DNA of 64,000 nt from Parachryseolinea silvisoli (lineage in GTDB: Bacteria > Bacteroidota > Bacteroidia > Cytophagales > Cyclobacteriaceae), in contig NZ_JAIOAO010000002.1 of assembly GCF_021190955.1 (NCBI RefSeq), forward strand, positions 1,054,001 to 1,118,000, given 5' to 3'. How positions within the stretch are numbered: position 1 is the stretch's first letter; every line of letters begins with the position of its first letter. A program made the translations under genes and the position numbers. The notes under the pieces are model-generated. The model was not told where the DNA came from, ran no database searches, and saw only the letters and a program-made list of their open reading frames with translations. Shown here in pieces: positions 16,651 to 25,610 of this stretch.

Positions 16651-17820
16651 TCACTTTATTTTTTCTTTTAACTCTGCTGAGCCGGGATCGAGCGTAGCGG
16701 CTTTCTGGTAATTACTCAGCGCTTTTTTCTTGTCTCCTTTTTTATCATAAACATCTCCTAGCGTGAGAAACGTTTTAGAAGAGGTGGGGTATACAGTCGT
16801 AAGCATTTCCAAAAGGCTGATGGCATTATCAAGGTAATCAGGTTTGCTCGCCAGCCACAATGCCCAATCGTAGATATTCTTCTCGTTTGGCAAAATGGTA
16901 TATCCGTACAATTCCGTCAGCTTGGTATAATGCTTTAAGATCCATTCACCACTCACATCTTTTTCGCTTATCGGTGGGAGAGCCCAGGTTTTAAAGATAA
17001 ATCGCAATGCATCGGCGTAAGCAAACAGGGGTTCGGACATGTGACTCTCCTCCGGATAGTAAACATATTTATAACGCAAGCCGGATAAAGATCGTGTGTT
17101 TATTAATGAATCAAATGTTAAAAGGTTTGAATGAAATGCGGATTTATCGGAAGCCCCTTCATTGCCATCGCTGTAAAAAAGAATTTTATTGAGCGCAGTG
17201 CCTTTCTTTAATTTTTGATCAGTAAGTTTCAATAAATTACCTCGGTCCCACCAAAAGGAAGGGCTTACGGCAACATATGCATTAAATAATGTTGGCCGCG
17301 TCAGTAGACAATTAACCACGGTGATCCCGCCAAAGGAATGCCCTGCAAATATTTTGAATGGCTGTGTTTTATAATGAGAATTAACATAGGGCATCAATTC
17401 ATTTTGTATGAACTGAAAAAACTTTTCGTTACCTCCGCTTGGTTTCAGCCACGACGTAGCACTCGTATCTGTTTTTCCAAAATAGTCGAGGATGGAATGC
17501 GTTGGCGTAAGGTCACGGACACGGTTTGTATTCACAATTCCCACAACGATCATTTCCGGCATGACATTAACATCCCAGCGACTCAAGTAAATACATTGCT
17601 GTGAAACGAGATCGAAATGACTTTCGCCATCCAGCAGATACAATACCGGATATGCCGCAGCCGGATTTTTTGGGTTCGGTTTTGGATATTGAATGTAAAT
17701 AGAACGATTCTCTTCAAGAATTTTGGACTCAAGCGTAATGCGATCAATGCTGACCTGGTCGTTACCTTGCGCGTGGAGGTAGGCTGGAAAGAGCAGGGAA
17801 ATAAAAAGGATATGCTTCAT
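16651..17820 (-). CDS. Exported esterase (enterochelin esterase-like) with TPR tail
   Basis: A 389-residue secreted alpha/beta hydrolase of the putative esterase D/enterochelin-esterase type. It has a signal peptide MKHILFISLLFPAYLHAQ, YPVLYLLDGESHFD, the nucleophile elbow GHSFGG (Ser about residue 161) and a His in PEESHMSEP. The last 100 or so residues contain tetratricopeptide-like helices (FLTLGDVYDKKGDKKKAL). The frame extends to 17862, but the ATG at 17820 starts the signal peptide. Convergent with the fucosidase; it may remove ester groups from the same glycans (inference). Confidence 0.82.
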   Translation of the reverse strand: MKHILFISLLFPAYLHAQGNDQVSIDRITLESKILEENRSIYIQYPKPNPKNPAAAYPVLYLLDGESHFDLVSQQCIYLSRWDVNVMPEMIVVGIVNTNRVRDLTPTHSILDYFGKTDTSATSWLKPSGGNEKFFQFIQNELMPYVNSHYKTQPFKIFAGHSFGGITVVNCLLTRPTLFNAYVAVSPSFWWDRGNLLKLTDQKLKKGTALNKILFYSDGNEGASDKSAFHSNLLTFDSLINTRSLSGLRYKYVYYPEESHMSEPLFAYADALRFIFKTWALPPISEKDVSGEWILKHYTKLTELYGYTILPNEKNIYDWALWLASKPDYLDNAISLLEMLTTVYPTSSKTFLTLGDVYDKKGDKKKALSNYQKAATLDPGSAELKEKIK

Positions 17821-18025
17821 GGTAACTAAAAATAACGAATTTTCCGGCACTGCCGCCGACACAAGTTCTGGTACATATTTCTGGCCCTGTCTTACACGCC
17901 GTGTGTAGTTCGGGTAAACAATACCAGGGCCGGGGTGCAGGTGCTCAAATGAGCGTAAGTACGAGCCGGAATGTGGCGGGTTGCGGATTTTGTAATAATT
18001 TGCATGTCTTAAATTTTACCCGACC

Positions 18026-18463
18026 ATGGCTGAGCGTATTTCCAAAAGACTCATGGAGATTGTTGATGCACTGCCTTTGAAAGAGGGAATGCGTGTCCTG
18101 GAAATCGGCTGCGGACCAGGCGCAGCGGCACGGGAAATTTGCAGGAGGACAAAGCGCAGCTATGTTCTGGCAATAGATCGTTCGGAGAAGGCGATTCGGC
18201 AAGCGATGGATGGATCAACGAGCGAATTAGAATCGGGGCGGATATACTTCCGTCACGTTGCTGTTGAAGATTTTGAATTAGACGCGAGGGACAAACGTTT
18301 TGATCTCGCTTTTGCCGTGCGAGTAGGTGCGCTGGATGGACGACGTCCGGAACTTGAGAAACAAGCGTTGGGAAAAATCGCGAAAGCACTTAAAAGCAAT
18401 GGCAGATTTTTTATCGATGGCGGTGATCCGTTACAGGAAATATCACTGGACGACTTCCGATAA
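18026..18463 (+). CDS. Class I SAM-dependent methyltransferase, short form
   Basis: A 145-residue protein with the SAM-binding motif LEIGCGPGAAAREI (about residues 26-39), an acidic second-strand end (AIDRSEKA) and FDLAFAVRVGAL as motif IV. It ends soon after strand 5 (NGRFFIDGG), whereas family members usually continue through strands 6 and 7, so it may be C-terminally shortened. The next 110 bp show no continuation in another frame. Substrate unknown. Confidence 0.65.
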   Translation: MAERISKRLMEIVDALPLKEGMRVLEIGCGPGAAAREICRRTKRSYVLAIDRSEKAIRQAMDGSTSELESGRIYFRHVAVEDFELDARDKRFDLAFAVRVGALDGRRPELEKQALGKIAKALKSNGRFFIDGGDPLQEISLDDFR

Positions 18464-18574
18464 TGCTCCGGGAAAAAAGTGCCATTCAAAGGGAAAAGCA
18501 TCCATGGATGGCCCTGTTAATTTACCCCACCTTTACATCATCAAATTATTCATAACAATTTAAACCTCACGAAG

Positions 18575-19396
18575 ATGAACAAATTCACAGTTAAAGACGG
18601 AACAGAAATCTACTACAAAGACTTAGGTTCAGGACAACCCATTTTCTTTCATCATGGCTGGCCTTTGTCATCCGACGATTGGGATGCCCAAATGATGTTT
18701 TTCCTTGAAAAGGGATATCGTGTCATTGCGCACGACAGACGCGGCCATGGACGCTCCACGCAAACGTATACGGGCAACGATATGGATACCTATGCGGCAG
18801 ACGTTGCCGAGCTTACAGCGCACTTAAACCTTAAAAATGCCATTCACGTGGGGCACTCCACGGGCGGTGGTGAAGCCATACGGTATGCGGCAAAATATGG
18901 TAAAGACCGCGTTGCGAAAGTCGTGTTGATCAGTGCCGTTACGCCGTACATGATCAAAGATGACAGAAATCCCGACGGCGTTCCGCTGGCTGTCTTCGAT
19001 GACATTCGGCACAATACCCGACACAACCGGGCGCAGTTTTATCAGGACATTACCGTGCCATTTTTTGGATACAACAGAGAAGGCGCTCGCGTTACAAAAG
19101 GAATACAGGATAATTGGTGGAGACAGGGCATGATGGGTGGCATCAAAGCTCACTACGACTGTGTTAAAGTGTTTTCCGAAACAGACTTTACCGAGGACCT
19201 GAAGAGCGTGGATATGCCCGTCCTGGTACTTCACGGTGAAGACGATCAAATTGTTCCGTATGCTACGACCGCGGTAAAAGCACACAAGCTGTTGAAGAAG
19301 GGCACGATCATTTTATACCCGGGATTTCCACATGGCATGCCGACTACAGAAGCAGAAACGATTAACAACGACATTCTGAAATTCATTAATTCATAG
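18575..19396 (+). CDS. Alpha/beta hydrolase, non-haem chloroperoxidase type
   Basis: A 273-residue cytoplasmic hydrolase matching the cofactor-free haloperoxidase/arylesterase family along its length. It has FFHHGWPLSSDDWD (oxyanion region), DRRGHGRS, nucleophile elbow GHSTGGGE, Asp in HGEDDQIVP and His in FPHGMP. Enzymes of this family are often perhydrolases or esterases in vivo. A strong terminator follows. Confidence 0.9.
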   Translation: MNKFTVKDGTEIYYKDLGSGQPIFFHHGWPLSSDDWDAQMMFFLEKGYRVIAHDRRGHGRSTQTYTGNDMDTYAADVAELTAHLNLKNAIHVGHSTGGGEAIRYAAKYGKDRVAKVVLISAVTPYMIKDDRNPDGVPLAVFDDIRHNTRHNRAQFYQDITVPFFGYNREGARVTKGIQDNWWRQGMMGGIKAHYDCVKVFSETDFTEDLKSVDMPVLVLHGEDDQIVPYATTAVKAHKLLKKGTIILYPGFPHGMPTTEAETINNDILKFINS

Positions 19397-19414
19397 AAAA
19401 TTGCAATTCAAGGG

Positions 19415-19457
19415 GGAGCGATGTGGAGTTACATTTCACATCGCTCCTTTATTTTTT
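19415..19457 (+). terminator. Rho-independent terminator
   Basis: GGAGCGATGTG (19415-19425) and CACATCGCTCC (19437-19447) form a perfect 11-bp stem with an 11-base loop, followed by TTTATTTTTT. It terminates the chloroperoxidase-like gene. Confidence 0.9.
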
Positions 19458-19605
19458 CTGATTTTAAGCGTTGCGCGTCATTTTACGGCACGATCCATCA
19501 TTCGTCAGGAAAGCCTATCCCACGGTCGGTGCCAAAAACCCCGAAACAAGGCTGCAATTAGTGTATGAGATGTTGTAAATTGAGTAAGGCTATTATAGAA
19601 CCCAA

Positions 19606-20958
19606 ATGACTACAGCAACGGACGGTTTTTTTGGAATCATGGTGTCGTGGTGGAAAAAGGGCCTGAGAATGGGGTACCACGCTACTACTCCCGGGCTGTT
19701 ACGGGGTCGTGTCATGTTGCTCAATGGACTGTCAATCATTGCTTCGCTTTCGGTGATTGTATTTTCAATTACCTATGCGCTGATTGGATATCAATATTAC
19801 TATGGTCCGCTTTATATTCTTCCGGTTGCTGTTTTGGTGCTGTGGTTAAATAATCGCGGCCTTTTTGGGGCAGCACGAAACAGTTATCTGATAGGATCAC
19901 TGATCGTCGTAAGCTATTGGTGCTATGAAGGTAGAGGAAATGGAAATGAGTTTACATTAATTGCCATTGCTACCATGGCAACCCTGATACTTGAAAAAAA
20001 GCACATGATCGTCATCAGTAATCTGTTGTGCTTTTTGATTTTTGTACTTTTCAAAGTCTACGACAGTCAAACGCCATTCATTCCAGATCCCCACATCAAT
20101 TACAACGTCGTACCCACTGTTATTTTGCTGTATACCGTGGGTATTATCTCCTTCCAGATTGCCTTCTTTCGTGACCTGGCGAAACACTATGACGAAAAGT
20201 TGACAATAAAGTACAACGAAGTGCAGGCAGTACAAGAGGAGCTAAAATCCAACAACGAGGAAATCAACTCCATTAATGAGAAGCTGCACGGATTGACAGG
20301 TCAGTTGGAAGTCATGGTAAAGGAGAAAACACTGGAGCTGCAAACCTACATCGATGCTATTGACGTAAATCTCTACTCTACGATAAGTGATCTCGAGGGC
20401 AACTTCGTTCAGGTGAATGATCAATTGGTTAAGGCTTCCGGATATACCCGGGAAGAATTAATAGGGAAACATTATACGCTGCTTGCCACACCGGCACACC
20501 AGGAGGCAAATGCCGATCAACGGAGAGCCAGCCTTCTTGCCGGCAAAGCCTGGCGGGGCGAAGTTGAGCATAAAAGCAAGCAAGGGGAGCTCTATTGGTT
20601 TGATTGTGTTGTAGTGCCCATTGTATATGAACACGGAAGGGCGAATGGGTTCCTTTCAATCGGCTTGCCTATCACCGAGCGGAAACTGCATGAGCAGCTT
20701 CGTGAGAAGACCCATCTGGTACTTGAGTCTATAGCCTTCAATGCGTCTCATAAAATTCGAGGCCCGATGGCTAGAATAAAGGGGTTATCCTATCTCATTC
20801 AAAAGGATTTTCTCAATAAGGAGGAATACAGCGCCATCGCCGAAAGGTTTACCGTCTGTGCAGATGAATTAAGCATGGCGACAAGCGAGCTTGTAGATTT
20901 TGTGTACAATCATCAGAAGCTGATGAACCATGAGGGTAGTTCTCCATCTACCTCCTGA
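19606..20958 (+). CDS. Membrane PAS protein with dimerisation/His region but no kinase ATPase domain
   Basis: A 450-residue protein with about six hydrophobic membrane segments (residues 30-190), a coiled coil (about 195-245), one PAS domain (about 245-365) and a short HisKA-like helix pair containing ASHKIRGPMARIKG, where the His resembles a phospho-acceptor. The protein ends about 60 residues later with no HATPase domain. It could be a phosphorelay scaffold needing a kinase in trans, or a truncated kinase. Its last codons lie in a sequence duplicated near 29.9 kb. Confidence 0.75.
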   Translation: MTTATDGFFGIMVSWWKKGLRMGYHATTPGLLRGRVMLLNGLSIIASLSVIVFSITYALIGYQYYYGPLYILPVAVLVLWLNNRGLFGAARNSYLIGSLIVVSYWCYEGRGNGNEFTLIAIATMATLILEKKHMIVISNLLCFLIFVLFKVYDSQTPFIPDPHINYNVVPTVILLYTVGIISFQIAFFRDLAKHYDEKLTIKYNEVQAVQEELKSNNEEINSINEKLHGLTGQLEVMVKEKTLELQTYIDAIDVNLYSTISDLEGNFVQVNDQLVKASGYTREELIGKHYTLLATPAHQEANADQRRASLLAGKAWRGEVEHKSKQGELYWFDCVVVPIVYEHGRANGFLSIGLPITERKLHEQLREKTHLVLESIAFNASHKIRGPMARIKGLSYLIQKDFLNKEEYSAIAERFTVCADELSMATSELVDFVYNHQKLMNHEGSSPSTS

Positions 20959-21025
20959 AGGCTCCAGCTCACAGTAGAAAACGGCAAAACGGTTAACTAG
21001 GTAATGAGTAACAGATCAATTTCAA
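20941..21025 (+). repeat. Duplicated gene-tail sequence, copy A
   Basis: Matches 29894-29980. It includes the last codons and TGA stop (20956-20958) of the PAS gene plus about 65 bases of 3' flank. The best-conserved part is 20972-20999, identical at 27 of 28 positions to 29926-29953. Confidence 0.75.
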
Positions 21026-21226
21026 CCCAGGGAAAGGCTCTTTCCATTCTCGGGAGACCTTTAATTTCATCGTTGCCTGTCATTTAACCTTGCCCATAAT
21101 GAAATAATAAGTGGTCCACCTGCACCAGGTCAATATAGTTTCCAATATTGCTGGAGGCTGATGGCAGTGAGATATTACTGACTTTCTATTTTTGTTCGGG
21201 CGATTGCGCTGTATCTCAAAATAATG

Positions 21227-21625
21227 CTATTTACTAATAGACAGCAGTGGTTTACTTTTATCGACGATATAGGTTGCAAGCTCAGAGGCCTGGTCAGTTC
21301 CAACGTTTTTCACTGTGTGAATGGCGCCAGCTGGGATGAAGTAAACATCTCCAGTGGTAAGTGTTACTGGAGCCCTTCCATCGATGGTATATTCCAATGA
21401 GCCCGTGATTACATATATGATCTCTTCGCCTGGATGAGAATGCCGAGGATACTTTGTATCAGGAGCAATGTCTACCCGTACCTGGACAACTTCTCGTCCA
21501 GGAATGCTAAGGTCCTCACGTATGAGTTCAGTACGGCCTAACTTAGGTGCTTGCGCATTTGCAAAATTTGAGAAGAGAAATGTCGATAGGCCAAATGTGG
21601 TAATCATACTAACCAGTAATTTCAT
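21227..21625 (-). CDS. Exported cupin-domain protein
   Basis: A 132-residue small beta-barrel cupin with an N-terminal signal peptide ending NFANAQA. Metal-binding-type motif 1 is HSHPGEEIIYVITGSLEY (two His and a Glu), and motif 2 includes GDVYFIPAGAIHTVKN. The fold binds small ligands or metals; no enzymatic role can be assigned. It lies 144 bp downstream of the start-distal end of the alpha/beta hydrolase gene on the same strand and may follow it in a transcript. Confidence 0.8.
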   Translation of the reverse strand: MKLLVSMITTFGLSTFLFSNFANAQAPKLGRTELIREDLSIPGREVVQVRVDIAPDTKYPRHSHPGEEIIYVITGSLEYTIDGRAPVTLTTGDVYFIPAGAIHTVKNVGTDQASELATYIVDKSKPLLSISK

Positions 21626-21773
21626 ATAGTTCTATAATATATCTTTTTACATTATCGCTTTCACCGCGAAAACCTTGCTTTTTTGATGTCTGTCTTATCG
21701 CGAGTGAGACTTACACATTGTAAGAATTGTTTAAAAGGGACTGTCACAGCTGCGACAGCCCCTGGGAAGTCCT

Positions 21774-22700
21774 TTACTTCTTATTAATGAAGCTAAGCAA
21801 CTCGGAATTAAATTTGTCTAATTCTTCGATAAATAGCGCATGTCCACTTTTTTCCAATGGGACCAGGATGGAACCTTTTACCAATGCATGCATTTGTTCT
21901 GCGAGATCATACGTGCAAATTTTATCTAGCTTACCATGAAGAATGAGTGTTGGAATCTTGATGCTCTTCAAATCTCCTCTAAGATCACTATCGCGCAAAG
22001 TCTTCATTGCCTCTGCCATAGCGTAAGGAGACGCCTGAGATTGGATTGTTCCCAACCATGCGCCATGGCCTGGAGAAACGCTCGTTTCGCTCGCAGGAAA
22101 TATCTTTCCAAAGTTTTCGAAAAGTTGAGGACGATTGGTGTTGTTCAGTTTGATTAGTCCATCAACATCTGCTTTTGTCCAAGCACCGAAATTAAAGTCA
22201 TCGCGTTTAGTCCAGATCGGAGCAGCCGCGCCGAACAATGCAAGCTTTGACACATGCGCTGCATTATATTTGGCAACATAATGAATGACAGTTGCTCCAC
22301 CCATGGAGAAACCACCGATTGTTGCATCCTGAATTTTCAACTTTTCGAGGACAATCTTGATGTCATCAGAGAATACGTCGTAATCATACTTGCCCGCTGG
22401 CTTATCAGACAAACCAAAGCCGCGCAACGTGATGCCGATTACGCGGAAACCATTTTCAACAAGTGCCGCGTACTGATATTCGTACATAGCATCGCTTAAA
22501 GGCCATCCATGGATGAGTACTACGGGAGGGCCTTGACCCAGGTCAGTAACATGAAGCTTCACATTTGGTTCAACTTCAATAAATTCTTGACGCCCGTAGC
22601 TTCCAGGCACCCGTTTGGTCTGACTAAGACCATCGATCGTCATTAGAAATTGACTGAATAATATCCCGGTCAGTGACATAAGGATCATTTTTGTTTTCAT
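21774..22700 (-). CDS. Exported alpha/beta hydrolase
   Basis: A 308-residue hydrolase with a signal peptide (MKTKMILMSLTGILFSQFL). Fold features are VVLIHGWPLSDAMY, nucleophile elbow GFSMGG, Asp in HGKLDKIC and His in KSGHALF. It is related to the chloroperoxidase-like enzyme at 18.6 kb (same HGWPLS motif) but is exported. The frame extends to 22748, and the ATG at 22700 begins the signal. It is divergent from the TPR kinase, with a palindrome between them. Confidence 0.85.
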   Translation of the reverse strand: MKTKMILMSLTGILFSQFLMTIDGLSQTKRVPGSYGRQEFIEVEPNVKLHVTDLGQGPPVVLIHGWPLSDAMYEYQYAALVENGFRVIGITLRGFGLSDKPAGKYDYDVFSDDIKIVLEKLKIQDATIGGFSMGGATVIHYVAKYNAAHVSKLALFGAAAPIWTKRDDFNFGAWTKADVDGLIKLNNTNRPQLFENFGKIFPASETSVSPGHGAWLGTIQSQASPYAMAEAMKTLRDSDLRGDLKSIKIPTLILHGKLDKICTYDLAEQMHALVKGSILVPLEKSGHALFIEELDKFNSELLSFINKK

Positions 22701-22902
22701 GTAAGTAAAAAATTTGTTTGTAAGGTGTATTCGAATACTTAATGGCACTTCCCATTACAATGCCAATAGTTCACGAAATAGAACTTGTTTAGCCCGAATT
22801 GCTCAAGAACGCATTCAATCGATTGCAGTTCCAGTAGAAAGCAGAAGCAAAAAGTTAAGGACCAAAATTTCTCCGAATAAGATGGAGCTGCTCGTAGTAA
22901 CA

Positions 22903-22917
22903 TCCGAACATTTCGGA
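22903..22917. promoter_or_regulatory. Palindrome TCCGAA-N3-TTCGGA, copy 1
   Basis: A perfect 6-bp inverted repeat around a 3-base centre, in the intergenic region between the divergent exported hydrolase (start 22700) and the TPR kinase (start 23015). On the minus strand it extends to a 20-base match with copy 2 (17 of 20 identical, beginning AAGTCCGAA). Confidence 0.5.
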
Positions 22918-23014
22918 CTTAGAAGCTAAATTCAAATAAATGGGATATCCGCTCTGTTTGACTTGCTCTCTCGCTTTGTAGTAATTTGCAAGAATTCTTA
23001 TTTTCTGTTAGAAC

Positions 23015-25294
23015 ATGTGCATTTTTTTAAAATACTTCTGTTCTGTCCTGGCGTTTACATTGCTTACAAGTGCCTTAACAATACAAGCCCAGACGTTTAA
23101 AATTCATACGCCGTTCCAAGAAGATAGTTTGCGCACAGTGCTTCGCCGCAGCGAACCAGATACGAATAAGATAAATACCTTGCTCGAATTAGGTAATCCG
23201 GCGATGAATATCACAGGAAAAGTAGTTACAGATCTTGATACTGCTTACAAATACATTAAACAGGCGGAGGCGCTTAGTAAACTAATACAATTTCCTAAAG
23301 GGGAAATTCTAGCCAGTTTCAGGTTAGGCTACATTTTTCTTCAACGAGGGGAAGAGGAGGCATCACGAGCCGTTGTGCAAAGGGCAATTGACTTGTCAGG
23401 AAAAAACAGCTACGTGAGATTAGAAGCTCAAGGATGGCACTTTCTGGGCGATTCTTACAACGGACTCGATGATAAGAACTTCTTCGAAAAAATTCGATGC
23501 TTTTATCAGTCCGTGCAGCTGTTTGAGAAATCTGGAGACATGTTGGGGGCTGCGGACATGATTGCGCAGATTGCTGAAATTGAAAATATGAAGGGCCTGA
23601 ATACGGCAGCAAAAGGCAATCTACTCCATGCGTTGGAAATATACCGTTCACTTGGTAAGGAGTCTCAGTATATAAATCAAGTGCTTTCACGCGTAGAGAG
23701 GTTTTTGGAAAATTATACCGAAGCATTGGACTACGGCCTATCCAGTTTGAGAATCGCTTTAAAAAACAGGGACAGCACAAACTTATCATTTATTCATCTT
23801 GGACTAGGCGTAATTTACGCTGATCTAAGGCTGGAATCTGAAGCTTTAAAACATTACGAGGAGGGGCTTTGGTATTCACGTAAGCAAAAAATTGACTATC
23901 TCGCTGCAAACGCTGTTGCGCTTATTTCCCAATCGTTCATCAGGGCACATAAGCCTTACCAAGCCCTTGACTATCTAAAAAAGATGGAGCGGGAATTGTC
24001 CAACAGTGATGAGGGATCAAAAAGACAATTTATCGAAGCTTATGCGGAATGCTATACCGCATTGAAAAGGTTCGAGCTCGCTGAAAAATTTATTATTCAG
24101 CTGATTGACTTTTGGGAGTCGGACCCAGATCAGAGCGTGAGAATGTTTGGCCACCAAACGGCAGGGAGATTATATGCAAATATGAAAATGTACGAGAAAT
24201 CGCGCGTGCATCTGGAGAAAGCAATAGCCTTAAATGCAAAAATACGATCCTCGTATGCTGCGCAACACCAACAATTATCACTATTTAAACTTGACTCCGC
24301 CCGTGGCAAGTATGTCAGCGCTATTGCACATTATCAGAATTACAAAAATCTAACAGATTCCATTTACAACGAGAAACTAAGCAATCAGATTGCTGATTTG
24401 CAAATCAAACATGAGACAGCCGAAAAAGAACAACGTATAGACTTGTTAATGAAAGAAAATCTCATTCAGCAAAGCATTTTAAGCGAGCAGAACTTTCGTC
24501 AATACGTTGGTGTGACCGGATTAGTATTGTTGCTTTGCCTCCTGGCGATAACTTTCAGCAGGTTTCAAATCAAGAAACGAGGCAACGCTCTTTTGCAAGA
24601 AAAACAAAATGAAATAAATCAGAAGAATGAATCACTCCAAAATATCCTACTTGAAAAGGAGAATTTGCTGGGCCAACAGCGTGTGTTACTGGAGGAGAAA
24701 GAGTGGTTACTTAAAGAGAATCACCACCGCGTTAAAAACAATCTTCAGATAGTAATGAGTTTACTCAACTCCCAGGCGGCGTATTTACAGGATGAACAAG
24801 CGCTTTCAGCAATACAAAACAGTCAACACCGCGTATATGCTATTTCACTAATTCATCAAAGACTGTATAAATCAAATCACGTGGCGACGATTGAGATGTC
24901 ATCGTACTTAAGAGAAATCGTTGACTATTTAACGGAGTGTTTTAATGAGCCACAAAAAGCGCGATTTGATTTGGATATAGCACCCTTTGAACTGGATGTC
25001 AGCGTAGCAGTTCCACTGGGATTAATTATTAATGAGGCTATCACGAACTGTCTAAAATATGCGTTCCCTGATGGGCGGACTGGTATTGTCACCATCAAGC
25101 TTTGTCATACGGTAGAAAAAAAATATCAGCTAACGATCGCCGACAATGGTGTTGGCGTTGGTCAGGGTGTCGATAACATAGGGAAACATTCACTTGGTAT
25201 GAGCCTGATGAATGGCCTCGCTAAACAGTTAGGTGGAGAATTACAAATAGAAAATAGAAACGGGCTGTCGGTTAATGTCGTGTTTCGCATGTGA
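23015..25294 (+). CDS. TPR-containing sensor histidine kinase (HisKA_2 type)
   Basis: A 759-residue kinase. A signal peptide is followed by an exported tetratricopeptide-repeat sensor region (about residues 40-460), one membrane helix (about 493-512, VGVTGLVLLLCLLAITF), a coiled coil, and a HisKA_2-type dimerisation domain with the phospho-His near 570 in ENHHRVKNNLQIVMS. The HATPase domain has NEAITNCLKYAFPDG, DNGVGVG and SLGMSLMNGLA. The next gene encodes an NtrC-type regulator, 316 bp downstream, its likely partner. Confidence 0.9.
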   Translation: MCIFLKYFCSVLAFTLLTSALTIQAQTFKIHTPFQEDSLRTVLRRSEPDTNKINTLLELGNPAMNITGKVVTDLDTAYKYIKQAEALSKLIQFPKGEILASFRLGYIFLQRGEEEASRAVVQRAIDLSGKNSYVRLEAQGWHFLGDSYNGLDDKNFFEKIRCFYQSVQLFEKSGDMLGAADMIAQIAEIENMKGLNTAAKGNLLHALEIYRSLGKESQYINQVLSRVERFLENYTEALDYGLSSLRIALKNRDSTNLSFIHLGLGVIYADLRLESEALKHYEEGLWYSRKQKIDYLAANAVALISQSFIRAHKPYQALDYLKKMERELSNSDEGSKRQFIEAYAECYTALKRFELAEKFIIQLIDFWESDPDQSVRMFGHQTAGRLYANMKMYEKSRVHLEKAIALNAKIRSSYAAQHQQLSLFKLDSARGKYVSAIAHYQNYKNLTDSIYNEKLSNQIADLQIKHETAEKEQRIDLLMKENLIQQSILSEQNFRQYVGVTGLVLLLCLLAITFSRFQIKKRGNALLQEKQNEINQKNESLQNILLEKENLLGQQRVLLEEKEWLLKENHHRVKNNLQIVMSLLNSQAAYLQDEQALSAIQNSQHRVYAISLIHQRLYKSNHVATIEMSSYLREIVDYLTECFNEPQKARFDLDIAPFELDVSVAVPLGLIINEAITNCLKYAFPDGRTGIVTIKLCHTVEKKYQLTIADNGVGVGQGVDNIGKHSLGMSLMNGLAKQLGGELQIENRNGLSVNVVFRM

Positions 25295-25380
25295 CACATC
25301 AATACAAAATGAGGTAGCATTTCTGGAAAGACTCCAATGAAAATGGATATGATCAAATGCATCCGATGCAAGTATTAAAG

Positions 25381-25395
25381 TCCGAATATTTCGGA
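25381..25395. promoter_or_regulatory. Palindrome TCCGAA-N3-TTCGGA, copy 2
   Basis: Same palindrome as at 22903-22917, here between the TPR kinase and the NtrC-type regulator, 216 bp before the regulator ATG. It is the only feature I see in the 316-base gap 25295-25610, apart from a generally AT-rich composition. Confidence 0.5.
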
Positions 25396-25610
25396 TATTT
25401 ATCCCAATAACTCGTAGGTCCTTCGCCTGGTTTTAGAAACATAACGAAAATCTATTGTGTTTACCCTTTTTTTGCCAGCCATTATGATTTTATGCTTCGA
25501 CTTTTTGGTAGAAAAATTGTCAATGTTACGAATTTGGATCGATGAGTTGATAAGCCAAATACTTCATATTATAATTGAACAGGATGTTAAAAAAACCTCT
25601 AAAAAAATAA

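Noticed and set aside
22740-22770. Sigma-54 promoter candidate starting TGGCAC
   Set aside because: The GG and GC elements do not have the required 10-base spacing on either strand.
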